In this document: piece by piece, positions 1 to 13,600 of the stretch
Layout of the letters: the number at the start of each line of letters is the position of its first letter
Position numbering within the stretch: position 1 is the first letter of the stretch
Source of the DNA: Lutraria lutraria
Lineage: Eukaryota > Mollusca > Bivalvia > Venerida > Mactridae
Direction: 5' to 3'
Length of the DNA: 64,000 nucleotides
NCBI GenBank assembly: GCA_964023205.1
Contig: OZ026847.1
Span: 9,544,652 to 9,608,651 of the forward strand
The notes under the pieces: model-generated
What the model was told of the DNA's origin: nothing
Database searches by the model: none
The model's input: only the letters and a program-made list of their open reading frames with translations
Program-made: the position numbers and the translations under genes

Positions 1-716
1 AAACACAGACTAGTCACACTTCGAAACATAGCATGATGTTCACAGACCGAATTGTATTTCAAGTGTCTTTTTCCTGTGTCACTTGACTTAAAATGGAAAC
101 CAAATGTGATTTGTATAGGGAAGTAAACTATGGCTTACAAAATGTGGGGAAAGGTAAGTATTGGTATGTAGCTCAAACATCAATATTTATGCCATGTACC
201 TGTCATACAATACTGAAATACTGCTGATAAAGATAATGGTATTATAATATTGAACAAACAAAGTATCTAGTATTGTACCACAGGTGGTTATTCTCCAACC
301 TTGGTTGACTCATAAAGCAGAATGTGAAATTAGAAACAACAAACAGTAAAAAAGCACATACACAGAGGGTACCTCCATAAACCAGAGTGAGACATTTGTT
401 TTGACCAGACAAAAAGTCCAGAAAAGAAGAGCAACAGATAAGAAAGTGTTTAATATATAGACATAAATATATTAAGATTATTTACGAAAGATTGAAAATA
501 TATCGGACCAATTAGTTTATCTAAATACATGTAAAGGTGATAATTGTAGTTAAATGGTCTGGATTATAGAGTTGTATCATTAAGCAACACAAAGAGTTAT
601 GATTGAGTGAACAGACTTCTAAATCTAACTGTGGGATTTCGAAGAAGAAATGGTTTTAATCACATCATACACATAACAAAAACACTGCATTTTACATAAT
701 ATACAAAACAACATAC

Positions 717-3700
717 CAGCAATTATATGATCACCAGAGTGAGCTACAGCCTTAAAACCAGGTGCGAGGTCTCCGATGCTTTGACCATGAGTTAATAAAA
801 CCTCCTGTTCTTCCTCTAATCCACTGCAAAAAACAAGCAACATTATAATTGATGCCTGCACTATGCAAAAAGGACTCAGGAATCATATTTTTTTTAAATC
901 AAATAATTATAATTGACATACAATTAATACTTTATTATGTATTTAGCAGACTATCATATTGACAGCAAAAACAGCTGATAGCATACCATAAAAGGAATGG
1001 TTATCAAATAACATATCATTAAATGAATGGTTATTAATAACAGACCATAAAATCGATGTTTATCATGGCTGACCGAAAGTGTAATTTGCACAATATTATA
1101 TATGGATACAAGAAATAAAAGTCATGCGTTCATTGACACCAGTCATTACAAAAACTGTGAGCTAACAAAAGTGTAGAAAGCATCTGATCATAATACATCA
1201 CCTGGAACTTGATAACCATCAACCACAAACACAGAACAATTAATTGAAATATAATCACACATTAACAGTAAGGTCTAAGCAACAAAAGCCACCAGGAGAG
1301 AGAAGAAATTTGGCTAATATGCTGAGTCTTCTTTGAGGGTTTGACTTGGACCCTAACATTTACACAAAATAGCTCTGTGTTTAGGATAGGACATTGGGAC
1401 ATTGTGGTGTCCAATCAAAATAGTCCTTTATCCAGATTTGATGTTATTATCTAATATCTAATTGATATACCGTATCATTCCTATTAAAGGACCCATGGGC
1501 TTAACATTTTCCAAAAGGGGTGGCGCCTATCAAGATGAGTTTTTCCTAAATCATAATTCAATAAATGGCCTACTTGACATTAGTCAGTTTACAGCATCAA
1601 TTAATGGCCTACGTGGCCTTAGAATGTGTCCATCTATTAAAGTTGAATAGATATATTTTTGTTCTCATTTCTTTAAAAGTAGGATATTGTAAGATTTTGA
1701 TATAAATTTGATTTAATCTCATGTTCAGGGCTTGGTTAGCCAGGGCCTTTATAAGGGAGGGAGGGGTATTAGAAATTTTACCATATGCACTTACTTGAAA
1801 AGAGTACAGGAAGTATCAACCTTGATTTTAAACTGACCATCTTCCCTCACTGCTTTCTTCTCAATAGTCCCTCTAAAGGTGGCGTTCATCAACTTCATGC
1901 ATATTCATAGACAGAAACTTGATACATCAATACTCATCAACAAAAAACAAAAAGTGATACAATAATATTCATTAACAAAAACATTATACTTTAACTAACA
2001 GATATTCATTAACAAAATACATCAATACTCATCAACAAAAAACGCAAAAATATTCATTCAAAAAAATATGATTAAACTAATATTCATTAACAAAAATATG
2101 ATTTTAACTAATGATACATTAATACACATTAACAATATTGTTTTACATTAATATTCATTAATAAAATTATAATACACGTGTAAATTGATAGTTGTTAACA
2201 AAATTATGATACAATAATAATTATCAACTATGATATGACCAAGTTATACTAATAAATGGTGTAAAGTAATTATGGTATTGATTGTAATCAGTCTATGAAA
2301 ATTTCATTGATTAATCAATTAAAATTGATCAAATATGAAATGACCAAAAATGTTAATACAGTAGAACACCGCTAATAAGACCATCTGTGGTTCTTAGACA
2401 AAGTGGTCTTAATAGCAGGGTGGTCTTAATATAGGGAAAACCTGACCTGAAATGCAGTTGGTGTCTAAAATATGCAGTAGGCCCTATATAATGTGATAGT
2501 TGACCATGTACTACTTGTATATAATGGAAAGTTGGACCATACTGCAGTCGTTTATTCATTGCTATGATAATAGTTAAATTTGGCTAATATTTCATCTTTA
2601 TCGTTAAACATAGATAGATAAAGTGAAAGTAGATGGTTTACCTGCAAATAAATTAAAATTCAATCCGATGTATTAAACATAAGTTCAATGGAGAATTTAA
2701 ATTAGTGGTCATTTGTGAAAACGTGCGACATTGATGCATCAACAACCAACATTGATCATTGGGTTCTTAAAGTGACCCCAATTTTTTTTTCGCTTAAAAT
2801 GTTTCTGTTATCATATGCTACAATCATGCAAAGTTTTAAAAAAATATATTGATCAGTTTTCATTTTCCCTGTTTGTCTATGCTAAAGATGTAGCGAACTG
2901 TAGCAAACGTCTATAAATTATGATATTACAAAATAGTGACCTTTGACCTACTGACCTGAAAATGCACAGGTCCTGTAGAGTTAGTTATGAGGAATCAACA
3001 TATGAAGTTTGATGACTGTAGGTGGAGGCGTTTTGATTTTATAAGCAAGGATTTAAATTTCGTATAAACAGACAGACAGACAGGTAAAAAATAATATACC
3101 ACTGATCTGTTGATACAGGGCATAAAAACAGGTATACAACAATAAAAATCACTATCACTTACAAATTTGAAGATAATTTGGATTTTACACCAAAACACAC
3201 AAACTTACCAACTAGTATTATTTCTTCATTAGTTTTTTTTTTTTAATTTGAAGGACATAATTACAAGATTGCGTGGGCGTTTGAAATTTGATTGAGCATA
3301 TGGTCATGCTATATAACACTAAATCTGTAAAATCTCTTTATGTAACATTTTCTTACCTGTAAACCAAAACATATTCCAAACACAGGAAGACCCAGATGGA
3401 AGATTTCAGGATCATGCACAGCTGGGTCATGAACAGAGTTAGGTCCACCAGTTATAATAATTGCCCTGAAACAACGGTCAAACCTTCATATCAAAACCAC
3501 TGTAAAAATCACAAAAATTAGTCTTAAAATTAATGTGGTCTTACTGTCAAGTTGAGACAAAGATTAAATAACTTAACTTGTTGGATTTCTTGTTATAATG
3601 TATATTCTTGAATTTAATTACTACCATAGGGGGCTAGCCCGTTGGAGGGATGGTGTATAACATGATTGATTAGGCCTAAAATGGCCACATTGACCAACAA

Positions 3701-6557
3701 GAGGGCAAGATGGCCCTAAATCACTCACAAGAGAATCATTGCTTGCTGCTGAAAACATTTTTTTTGAACCTGTGTCATGAGGTCTGTTATTATCAAGGTT
3801 TTACTGTGATTTGATCAGGTGACCCAATTTCTGACCTCAGATAATCCATGTTTAAACTTATCTAAGATATCATTCGGACAAGATTTGGTGAAGATCCAAT
3901 CAAAACTGTGACATCTAGAGTTTTAACAAGGTTTTCCTAAGATTTGACCTTGTGAACTAGTTTTTTACTAAAGATGACATATGTTTGAACTTGTCCCACA
4001 TATCATTAAGACAAACATTCTAACAAAGTTTCATGATGATCAAATCAAAACAGTGACCACTAGAATATTCAAAAAGTTTTAATTTAATTTGAATTTTTGA
4101 CCTAATTTTTACCAAAAATGACCTATAATCGAGCTCGACCAAGATTTTGTCAATACAAACATTCAAACCCAGTTTTGTGAAAATCTAACTAAAAATGTGG
4201 TTTCACAAGGCAAAAGTTGCAAACGGATGACAGACAAAGATTGACGTAGTGTTGAAGTGAGTTAAAGCACATTTAATAATGTAAAGATTTTGTTTAATAT
4301 AGTGTCACCCCTAATGAAAGGCCCAGCCAAGATGGCTTATAAGACACCTATCATATGTTCACACAGTATCTCCCGAATCCCTTCTCCTTTTGCCGGGTGC
4401 CTGACAGAGATGGTAACCATTATTTAATTAGCTGGCGGCTCACCAATCTACCCCGTTAATCCTAACCCAGTCTCCTCTGGGGTTAGAACCTTCTATCTCC
4501 CACTCACAAGGCATACACTAACCACTCGGCCACGGTCATGTTTTTTTATATGTATGTATATATGAAAAATGTATTTTTGGTCGATTTTATCACAAATAGA
4601 GTGAAAATCAGCTAAATACTCGTATAAAAAGAACCAGTATTGTTGTCTTACTTGTATTTTCTCTCCTTGATACAGGATGCAGGTGTTGTGAGAGGTAAGA
4701 AGTCTCCCCTGACACATAGTTCCCTCACTCTACGTTCTATTATCTACATAGAAAGTATAGTCAAACATGATCACCTGTGAATAACAGCCATCTTGATGTG
4801 TTGACCAAAGGGGACTAGCACGTTGCACTGACCGATGATAAACGTGTTGTCGGTTCGTGCAACCTGCTAGCAATATGATAAACGTGTTGTCGGTTCGTGC
4901 AACCTGCTAGCAATATGATAAACGTGTTGTCGGTTCGTGCAACTTGCTAGCAATATGATAAATGTGTTGTCGGTTCGTGCAACTTGCTAGCAATATGATA
5001 AACGTGTTGTCGGTTCATGCAACTTGCTAGCAACATGATAAACGTGTTGTCGGTTCGTGCAACTTGCTAGCAATATGATAAATGTGTTGCCGGTTCGTTC
5101 AACTTGCTAGCAATATGATAAGCGTTTTTCGGTCCGTGCAACTTTCTAGCAATATGATAAACAAATATTGGTCGTTGTTTAGAGGTTGTTGCTCTGCAGA
5201 GGTTACAATTATAGTAAATATCAGCTTAGGGAAATTTTGAAGGTGTTGTTATAGAGAGGTTGTTGCTCTACAGAGGGCCAAACTGAAGATCGAGGCTGTA
5301 CTGTATCACCAGCTGTAGAAATTACATGTTTGAAATAAATACCACCTGGTGTGATTATCTATGTTTAATCAAAGTACTGAGAGCACTAATGGAAACTGAA
5401 CTTACATGAACTTGCACTGCAACATGGAACAGAGACTAGCTTAACAATTACACTCAAACCAACTTATAAACCACCAGTTCGTAAACTGAAATTTCTCGGA
5501 AATTATGTGGCAGAGATTTCTGAAATTTTGCATACAATAATTTCATTCAATTACCAGTAAATTTACATTATTTAATTGCATATTCTCTTGCACAGTTACC
5601 CATGCGAAACATATACTTCGTTATCGATTATATTGCTCGTGAATCCCGTGCATTCAATAAAAATGAGGTCAGCATATTTCAATCCATTCGGTTTTCTATA
5701 CGCTATCATAAAAACATAAAACATCACCACAATGTCTGTAGAAAAAAGGGGCAGAGCAATTGGAATGTTGGGAGTCCAGCGTTCCGTTGAGACAGGTACG
5801 TTCATCCAAGTTTCGATCATGAATTTCGATTATCACTTGTCTGTAAAAATGTCTAATTAACGATTACAAGCATTAAATAAACTTTCAATATCATTACAGA
5901 AATAAAAATAGTTTTTGCTTTATACTTTCAACAATCAATTCATATCCAATAATATCAGGTGGCGGTTTATAAGTTGGTTTGAGTGTACATGGTGGATCAC
6001 GGTACAAAAACATAATACTGAGGTCTGCATAAAAATTAATGCACACGGAATGAGTGACGGCTATGGAAAGCTGACCTATTGTTCAGTTTCCATAAAGCTT
6101 GAATAAACTTCATGTAACAAAATCAGGAGAACGTGACTGTGACCCACTGAATGAGCTAAGGCCATGAGATCATGAAAATTTAGAACAGTTACAGTCTCCA
6201 AGCTCAAATCTCAAATTTCAATCTCAAAAGGATTTTAGGTGAAAAACTGAAAATATAATGCAGGTTAAAGTTTAAACACATATTCAGTTAAAATTTGTCA
6301 ATGGAATAATGTGCCATTACCCATAATCATCATTATTTTATACTAATTAATTCAATTAAACATAATTTAAAGAGACAATATGAGATTTGAGCACTAAGTT
6401 TTATAACCTTGTGCACAGGTATCATAGACGGCAGGCGATACATTTTTTATTTAAAGAATTATATTAAGTATCTCATTACCCTGGCAAACTGTGACCCAGC
6501 GTCTAAAATAACTACACCATCTTCTGTCTCCACACTATTTTCTTTAACTTCAGTCAT
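717..6557 (-). CDS. GMPS: GMP synthase (glutamine-hydrolysing), N-terminal part; gene continues past the left edge
   Basis: GMP synthase converts XMP to GMP with glutamine and ATP, the last step of guanine nucleotide synthesis in the cytosol. Five coding exons are seen on the minus strand: 6480-6557, 4652-4743, 3357-3465, 1795-1892 and 717-823. All have GT-AG borders and the phases join without a break, giving 161 residues. The start ATG at 6557 has an in-frame TAA 12 bases upstream. The protein opens with a short acidic leader, then [12 protein letters not shown] and IIERRVREL, then [11 protein letters not shown], then the nucleophile-elbow motif GICFG with catalytic Cys89. Exons 4 and 5 carry [10 protein letters not shown] and VLLTHGQS, typical of class I glutamine amidotransferases in this enzyme. 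The His and Glu of the triad, the ATP pyrophosphatase domain and the dimerisation domain must lie left of base 1. Exon 4 has a poor polypyrimidine tract. Identification is by family resemblance and is strong. Confidence 0.93.
1925..2175. repeat. Degenerate AT-rich tandem repeat in a GMPS intron
   Basis: A short phrase close to ATATTCATTAACAAAA recurs many times with variable spacing and spelling (for example TACTCATCAACAAAA). It looks like an old, decayed tandem array in the intron between exons 4 and 3 of the GMP synthase gene. Confidence 0.5.
2876..3090. repeat. Dispersed repeat fragment (bivalve-like family)
   Basis: The stretch reads GTGACCTTTGACCTACTGACC, then a segment ending in a run of CAGACAGACAGACAGG. 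I recognise this arrangement as resembling an abundant dispersed repeat of bivalve genomes. That is memory, not a search. It lies in a GMPS intron and has no coding content. Confidence 0.4.
3690..4250. repeat. Dispersed repeat with about three 140-bp internal subunits
   Basis: It opens with AGAGGGCAAGATGGCCCTAA, followed by three diverged subunits near 3799, 3927 and 4072. Each carries AAGGTTTT, a TGACCTxxTTTTT phrase, a TTGAACTT phrase, a GACAAACATTC phrase and GATCxAATCAAAA. It ends near ACGGATGACAGACAAAG. The form matches a repeat type common in bivalves, as I recall. No ORF. It lies between GMPS exons 3 and 2. Confidence 0.5.
4283..4540 (-). mobile_element. tRNA-derived SINE, family C, minus orientation
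   Basis: Read on the minus strand, the element starts with a tRNA-like head (GGCCGAGTGGTTAGTGTATG, then a box-B-like GGTTCTAACCCC). It goes on into a body containing AGCCGCCAGCTAATTAAA and TTGGCTGGGCC. A second copy lies at 29173-29455 in the same orientation, with the body matching throughout. It is intronic in GMPS. Confidence 0.75.
4831..5158. repeat. Tandem repeat, 40-bp unit, about eight copies
   Basis: The unit contains GATAAACGTGTTGTCGGTTC followed by GTGCAACTTGCTAGCAATAT. Early units are almost identical and the last units drift (AAGCGTTTTTCGGTCC). The array lies in GMPS intron 1 and has no open frame. There are no unique spacers, so it is not a CRISPR array. Confidence 0.9.
5168..5305. 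mobile_element. MITE fragment, family 1
   Basis: It contains two GAGGTTGTTGCTCT phrases, then CAGAGGGCC, and ends GGCTGTACTGTA. The complete copies at 23252-23430 and 41444-41666 share this order. The left terminus is missing or too diverged to see. Confidence 0.55.
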
Positions 6558-9500
6558 CTTCAAACTTTAAGTATATTTAATTTTATGTGAAATGTATTTT
6601 TAGATCTCTTTACCAGAACAGCATACTCATAGTAACTATATACATTAATAAACAATAAAAAAATCTAGGATTAATAAAACAGGTCCGATAAATATAGGGG
6701 GCTATATTTTATTAAATTGCTATATCCGTGGTCCGTATACTAACAGGTACGGTACGTATTGTCGTTAGTTCAATCCATACGGACCGCGGTCAGAATACTG
6801 TACGTTCCACGTACCGGCCGAAAATAAGGTCACTACCAATTAATATGCTGAGCTAAAAATTGCACTTGTTTCTATGCGTTAGATATTAAAACAAGCTCAT
6901 AGTAAGTAATAAGCAACAAAGCTTTCGTTACCTTAAAAGCGAAAGTTTGCAAAAGATGTTTTTTGGCCGTGCCAAGTAAAACGGAAGTTCAAAAACTAGG
7001 ACAATGCTCAGCAGTAAAAAATGGTGTAAAATATATAAATATACATACATTTAGATGTTAAACAAATCTTAGAATAAAAAATCATAAGTTTAACCATGGG
7101 TCAAAATTATGATATACTTAAATAATGCAGCTACCGTATTTCTTTCCTCAATATAATACGGTTGCTATGGGAGTAAATATAGTTTTAGCAACAAGCAATT
7201 TTGGTTTCCGGTTTCGATCTTGTTAGTGTTGGATAAATACTGAATAAGTTAAAGGTATTCTTTTTTACTAATATTAGCTTTCATGGTAATTTGATTTGTA
7301 AAAACATATTGCAGCGATGTTGATCTAAATATTGTTTATTATTTTAATCAAATGTACTCGTATTTTGCAATGTTTAATAGTCAATTAAGGACCGAGTCAA
7401 GCACCTGTTGTACGGTTTTAATTGTCTGATTTTGTTTAGACATGACTAATGACAGTTAAATGTACGTTTCATTGAAATAAACAATGATTTGATAATTTGT
7501 AAAATGAGTTTCACACATTTATTTCTATTGTTCATGAAATATATCTTGAATAAAAGGTATAATTCACTTGGGTAATATTACTGAATATAATTATTTCGGT
7601 TTACAACAGTGTTAATCTTAAGGAAAACAATGGTTCACAAAGTGGTTTGATTTGATTTGAACTTTTTGTGAACTCTCTATACTCAATTAAAAGGTTTATG
7701 AACACATACATGGATTTGTTTCGTTTGAATATCATTTCGATTATAGTTTTAGTAACCGAGTGATTACTATATATGGTCATACCATTGATAGATCGCTCTG
7801 GTACATCTAGTATATCGTTGAATAAGAGGATTCATTAATTTGTTTACTACAAGTATCATAATAAAGATTTTATACATGTCCTGGCCTGGCGTATTCATGA
7901 TTTTAAATGTTTCTAAAGCTGAACTATGAAAATATGCAAGCTATTGATATGAACAAAATAATTTTAGATAGCTTTTTTTCTTATCAGAATATTGATAATT
8001 TTCGTGATTATCAAATTGAATGACACTACTCCAAAATACACCCATGATTGAATTTTACACATAAGTTATTTTGTGCCATGATTATCCGTCAATATGTGCG
8101 TTCACTTACTAAGATTTTTAATGAATTAGCAAAATTCGCTCTTCAGATGTTTATCTTCGACTTTACTCCAAACCTTTTCTATATCAAGGTCTAATATCAT
8201 TTAAGTTATAATGATGTCTCATTTTATTAATTGACTTTATTGGCCATTCAACTAACTACAAATGAAAATTATCCGTCATGAACGTGATATTTTAATGAGT
8301 AGGCTTTAAACTGATTAAGTTCCCTATTTTAATCGATCCCTACCATGTAAAAAGTTCAAACGGCGAATTAAAAGAAAATATTATAATCATTAGTGTACTT
8401 GCATGTGTATTTCCATATGGATTTTGAATTTATTATGCGGTAAATGAGATTATCTTAACACAAAGTCACGGTTGATGAAATATTTCTGCCACATTAAATG
8501 ATGGACCACAACATGAATTCAAATTGCATATTCAGGACCATGTTTTATTACTTCGTAAGCCGAAGACGCTAGGCGTAAAAACGTTCCTAATTACCGGACC
8601 TACCCTATTTTATTACCTTTTCATATGCTTTCATATGCGAAAAAGCCCCTTACACTGCCTACACTATTTTTGATAAGCATGTAACAAGAAAAGGCCTAAA
8701 GGGTAACTTTGATCACCCTCCGCCACGCTCAAAAATAATAATTCAAAGGTTATTCTCGTATTTTCCACAATTTCGTTCATCTGCGTATTCAAATTTATGG
8801 AATGTATTTCAAGTAAAAAAAATATATCACAATAATTATTAATTAACTTTTTTAATTTCTACTAGTTGATTAAAATAAAATAGATTGATGTCTTTTGAAA
8901 CTCGAACAGGTGTCAATATTTTGAATAGACTCTGCATGAGTCCTTATTGGATTAAGGCCTAACCGATTTCCATTTTCGTTTTGTAAACATTGATCATAAT
9001 TGCTGCTTTGAATTCTGAAAATCGATTCTACAAGTTGTGAACATGTTTTAAAAATAAACAAATCATTGATTTCAGGGCGGTTGTTTCAGAAAGACTAAAT
9101 TTAATATTTTCGATATTCATTCAATAATTCATCACTGAGTTATTTCCAGCCAGGGTATTATAATGGCACACAAATCAAGCTACAAAGGATGAATATCACT
9201 CAATTATAGCTGGTTATCCTATTGCCGAAAATGGTCATTTTGAAATATTTTATTGATGTAGCTAACCAAAAAAAACGTATAAAATTTGCATGATAAAATT
9301 TATTTCATCTCATTATAATGTATACAGTAGAAACCACAGGCTACCGGCGTGGTAGAAACTAGCTGAATGTATTAACATGTAGTTTTATTTAATTAATATA
9401 ACTATCTGGTATTAATTAACGTTGACAAGTTAATCAGTCGCCTTTGATTAATGAATTTAAAATGTCGTACAGCGCGACTGTGTTTGGTGCTTTTTATTTG

Positions 9501-10050
9501 TACATTTATGTTGTTAAGAGTAAAGGAACGTTCGTTGTTTACGAAATAGACTTTTCGGTCTGAAATAAGCAGTTTATGGAAAAATCCAAATATTCAGTCT
9601 GTATCCCCCTCGTAAGCAGTAATTTTGCACTTAAATAGAAAAAATAACTTACTATTGCATGTTATAGAAGAAAATTCTTAGGGAATCTAATATTGGCCTT
9701 TTGTTATACAAAAGCTTACCCTGATGAAATTACAATAATTATGTAACACACGTACCTTTATTATTAATATGACAATCTAGCTGAAATCTTATTTATCCAC
9801 ATACATAGTTCACTCAGCAGATTACATGATGATGATGGATATTCAGATAAAGTTTGTTCGTAGTAGTAGCATTGTGGTGTAAGGGAGAAAACTTTTTGCG
9901 AAAGATTTCCTTAAAATGGTTTCCGTTTATTCTGTCTTTAACCATTCGTTGCTGTGCACCATATTAAGCTCCTTTTTGCTCTTCCATAAAGCTCCATAAG
10001 TAGTCTCCCCAGACGTCAGTATTTCTTACACTCATGTACCCATTCAATGA
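6558..10050. other. Intergenic region between GMPS and the 10680 gene
   Basis: This AT-rich stretch separates two divergently transcribed genes (GMPS leftwards, the 10680 gene rightwards). It must hold the GMPS promoter and perhaps that of the next gene. I see no convincing coding exon and no long open frame. Near 6720-6800 there is a small inverted pair, GGTCCGTAT and ATACGGACC. Confidence 0.6.
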
Positions 10051-10296
10051 CAGTTTGTTTCGTTTGTTTGAGGTTTACGCCCCTTTTCAACAATCAGAGT
10101 CATATGAGGCAGACAGTTCACTTAACCGTCATTCCTGGGAAGAACCAGTAATACTAGACTCCCATCCTGCGTAAGCAACTGCCTAGTTTCTCACATAAAG
10201 AGACATGGTCGGTAGCTGGGCTCGAACCCTCTATCCGTGAGAAGTTACAGTGATTTAAAGTTTAAACATTTACCACTCGACCATGGAGACGGGTCC
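10051..10296 (-). mobile_element. tRNA-derived SINE, family A, minus orientation
   Basis: On the minus strand it starts GGACCCGTCTCCATGGTCGA, a box-A-like head, has the box-B-like GGTTCGAGCCC, and ends in a CAAACAAACGAAACAAA tail. The body includes CTCATATGACTCTGATTG. Copies of the same family lie at 59272-59521 and 63672-63921, with a 3' fragment at 44944-45020. It ends about 380 bases before the start of the next gene. Confidence 0.85.
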
Positions 10297-10679
10297 TATC
10301 AATGACTGCATTGTTCCAAACGTATATGAGAAGTAAACAGTATCATTTAATTTAAGTAGCGCCTTCTTTTCTTACTGGGAGTTCACAGTGTATGAAAAAC
10401 TTATAGGAATAGAGGCGTGTTGGTGGATCCGATTTTTATGAAGCTATCGTACGTTGTTGCTGAGCAATAGTTTCTTTACTAGAACACTACAGGGTGGCAA
10501 TTTGTTTTTCTTTGAAAGAACATTATTTAATCAACCATGAAGTTAAGATTTCCCTGATCGTAGACTTATGTCGTCGTGGCACATTCATTTATTGTACGGT
10601 GGTGTGATAAACTACAAGTACAAAATACATGTTTATTCAATTGCACCATAAACATATAGTCAATTTCTTGATATCATAG

Positions 10680-13600
10680 ATGACTGAACGACCAGACTTA
10701 GGAATGGACATGATAACAAAGCGTCCGAGGACACCCAGGGATCCTTACACAACCCTGACGGAAACCCAGAAGAAAAACATTCACAAAGTACGTGTATATA
10801 TTCAACATTTCAGACCTGTTTTCTATACTTCATGTAGTATATCATCTACATTTATGTTTGTCTGAACTCTGTAAATTAAGATCACCTCAAAATCAGGACC
10901 GATTTTTTGGCAACAGTTGTGGTTTTGATATACAATGTACATGTAGATCTACTGTCGTGAACAGAAGTCAACTCTTGCTATCAAGACAACTTTACATATA
11001 TTTGTATTTGCATGTACATGGCTATTTACTCTCAAAATGTATCTATGTTTCATATGATTTCAATCTCGCCTACAGCTGTGATAATGGTTGATAAAGTATA
11101 GACTCAGCATGTCGGTCCAACTCTCATTATCACCTTGTTGTCTAAACTAAATCATGCTTGGAGATACGTAAGACAGCGAGCATATTGGAAAGCAAATTAG
11201 ATGCAAACATGTACAATATCATTCAATATGTGCGCATGATAACATACATAAACATTACAATTATAGACTTATAGCGAAATCCTGTGGAATCCCAATAATT
11301 ACTTTGTTTATTCATATTTCACTACATTGTACATCCATAACAACGAAATAAATTAGGTCGTATTCGAGGGAAAGTAAATACTTCCTGTATCCGATTCTAC
11401 TTTAAATTCGAGTTCACTGTAACCGTGACTAACTGTATTTTCTTTTGTTTTTCAACAAAGGAACCTGGTGCTTTCTTCATGACAAGTCGCCCTGAAAGAT
11501 CTTACCCAGATAAGGGATGGTACAGGGACAGATATGCTACGAACACAAACCAGTACTTACTCAGGGGCACACCTACCACACACCCATTTTGTTGGATAGA
11601 TTCACAGTGGCAGAGAGACCCTCCAGAGCAATATAACACAGCTCGCCTTGGTGGTGCTGAAAGATGGGGGCCAGATAAAGTTGGTAAGTATACCCTAAGC
11701 TTTATACCATGATTACCTTGTTCCAAATCTCTTCGCTTGTGCCTTTGCAGCTTTCATGCAGGTTTCATCTCAGATTTCCGTATGCACGCACGTATAATCC
11801 GCTGATAGCGTGTTCTTCACTGTAAGCGTATGTGATACATTTATTTAATGCACGGGAAATGGGAACAAGCAACATTTCACTCTGACATGAGCGTATTCTG
11901 CATTTTGCTTTCTCAATGTGTTTTGTGACATAGGAAACAGGAAATGTAATAACAAGAGGAAGAAACACAATTAAACAAACAAACGGAAATACATGTAGGT
12001 GTTCCAGACTGTCTGTCAGTGTGTCTTGTGATTTAAAAACAAATAGAACTAAAACTGGAAGAAAACCCATCAAAACAAACATACATGTAGATTGTCTCGA
12101 CTGTCCAGATTTGGCAGAAAAAACATTATCGTTTGCGTTGTCATCTTTGTTTTAACACCGTGCAACACACGAAGGGTATTTACAATCATGGCCTCTTCTC
12201 CGGTAGGTTTTAAAATATTCTATACAATGAGATAAATGTTAAATACATGTATTGCCTTTGTCCACCAAATGTTCATAAATATGTTTTACCATCTTCAGGA
12301 ACAAGAACCGTGCAACATTTTAATAAAGCAGAAGATCCAAAACGATTCACCAAACCCGAAGTGTATCGACGTCATCCCACAAATATTGCTGGAGATGTAT
12401 GGATGGATTATGGCCGACCAACAGAGGGATACTATGCACAAAGAAACCCAAGTAATATATAATTATTTTACTCTTTACACCATTTGTATTTAACAAGCCT
12501 GGTTACGTAGGGAGGGCATAAGCTAGACTTTGAAAATAATTATGGTTTAAAACTACTACCTCTCTAATTTCCTTGTTCATTAAACGCACTATATACGACT
12601 CTTTTATGATAAGTTGGCAAATTTTTTATTTGAGAAAAATGTATATAATGAATGTATATTTGTATGACAACATTTATACAATGTACCACATTTCTTCCAT
12701 TTTGATGGCCGGATTTTAAAAAAAGACGGATGTCGACGTCGTTTTTCTCTAAATTCACGCTTCTTAACTTGTATCTACTAAATTCTACACTCTGTACATC
12801 TAAAAAGAATTTGGATGTATTCCTGAAAGTAATTATCGAAAAGGCATCTATGTTTGTTTATACGGGCACTTAGAGTTTTTTCCGTCGTCTGCTTTTTCAT
12901 TATTCCTATTGCCAAACTACTGGAATATCAATTAGTATCGTCTGTATACACAAAATCAGAAACTTGATCGTCTTGTAAATGAACATTCATTCAAATAATG
13001 TTAATCTCGAAAATGTCTATAAATATAGTTTAATGTCATTGGATTTTTCTTTCTTTTGAGTACACGCCAAATTCTGTTTGAATCTGTGGGATAATCTAAT
13101 ATATTTTTCTATATTTAGATTCACAAACATGGTTCGGATCAACCGTCCCTCTCAATCGCACAACGGTCTTACAAGACATTAGACCAAAAACAATGGCAGA
13201 GTATGAACGCCAGAGACAAGAGCGAGCGCAGGAGACCCTTAATCGACAAACACTATGGCCAGCTTACAGTGAATACACTGACCGCATGCAAATCAGAACC
13301 AAAGTGGACCCAGTGATAAACACGTAAGTTTCAAATGCACATACGAACTTGGTCCTTTGCGGTGACCCCTCTACGCCCATAACCTCGATGGATTATCTTA
13401 TCTCCATCTGCAACATGAATGAATTAAGCGACAGTTGAGAAAAAAGCTCCATATTGTACCCTTTGTGATAGACTTTCCACTAACTTCATCCTCTGTAAAG
13501 TCCTCTTGTTTTATAAATGCTTACTTCATATATCTAACAGGTGATTGTTATCTAATTATGTTACATGTGGTAGTCTTGTAGTAATTACTAAAATTACATT

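Noticed and set aside
11765..12082. 105-codon minus-strand frame
   Set aside because: It lies in an intron of the plus-strand gene, starts in a hydrophobic AT-rich run, and has no family pattern.
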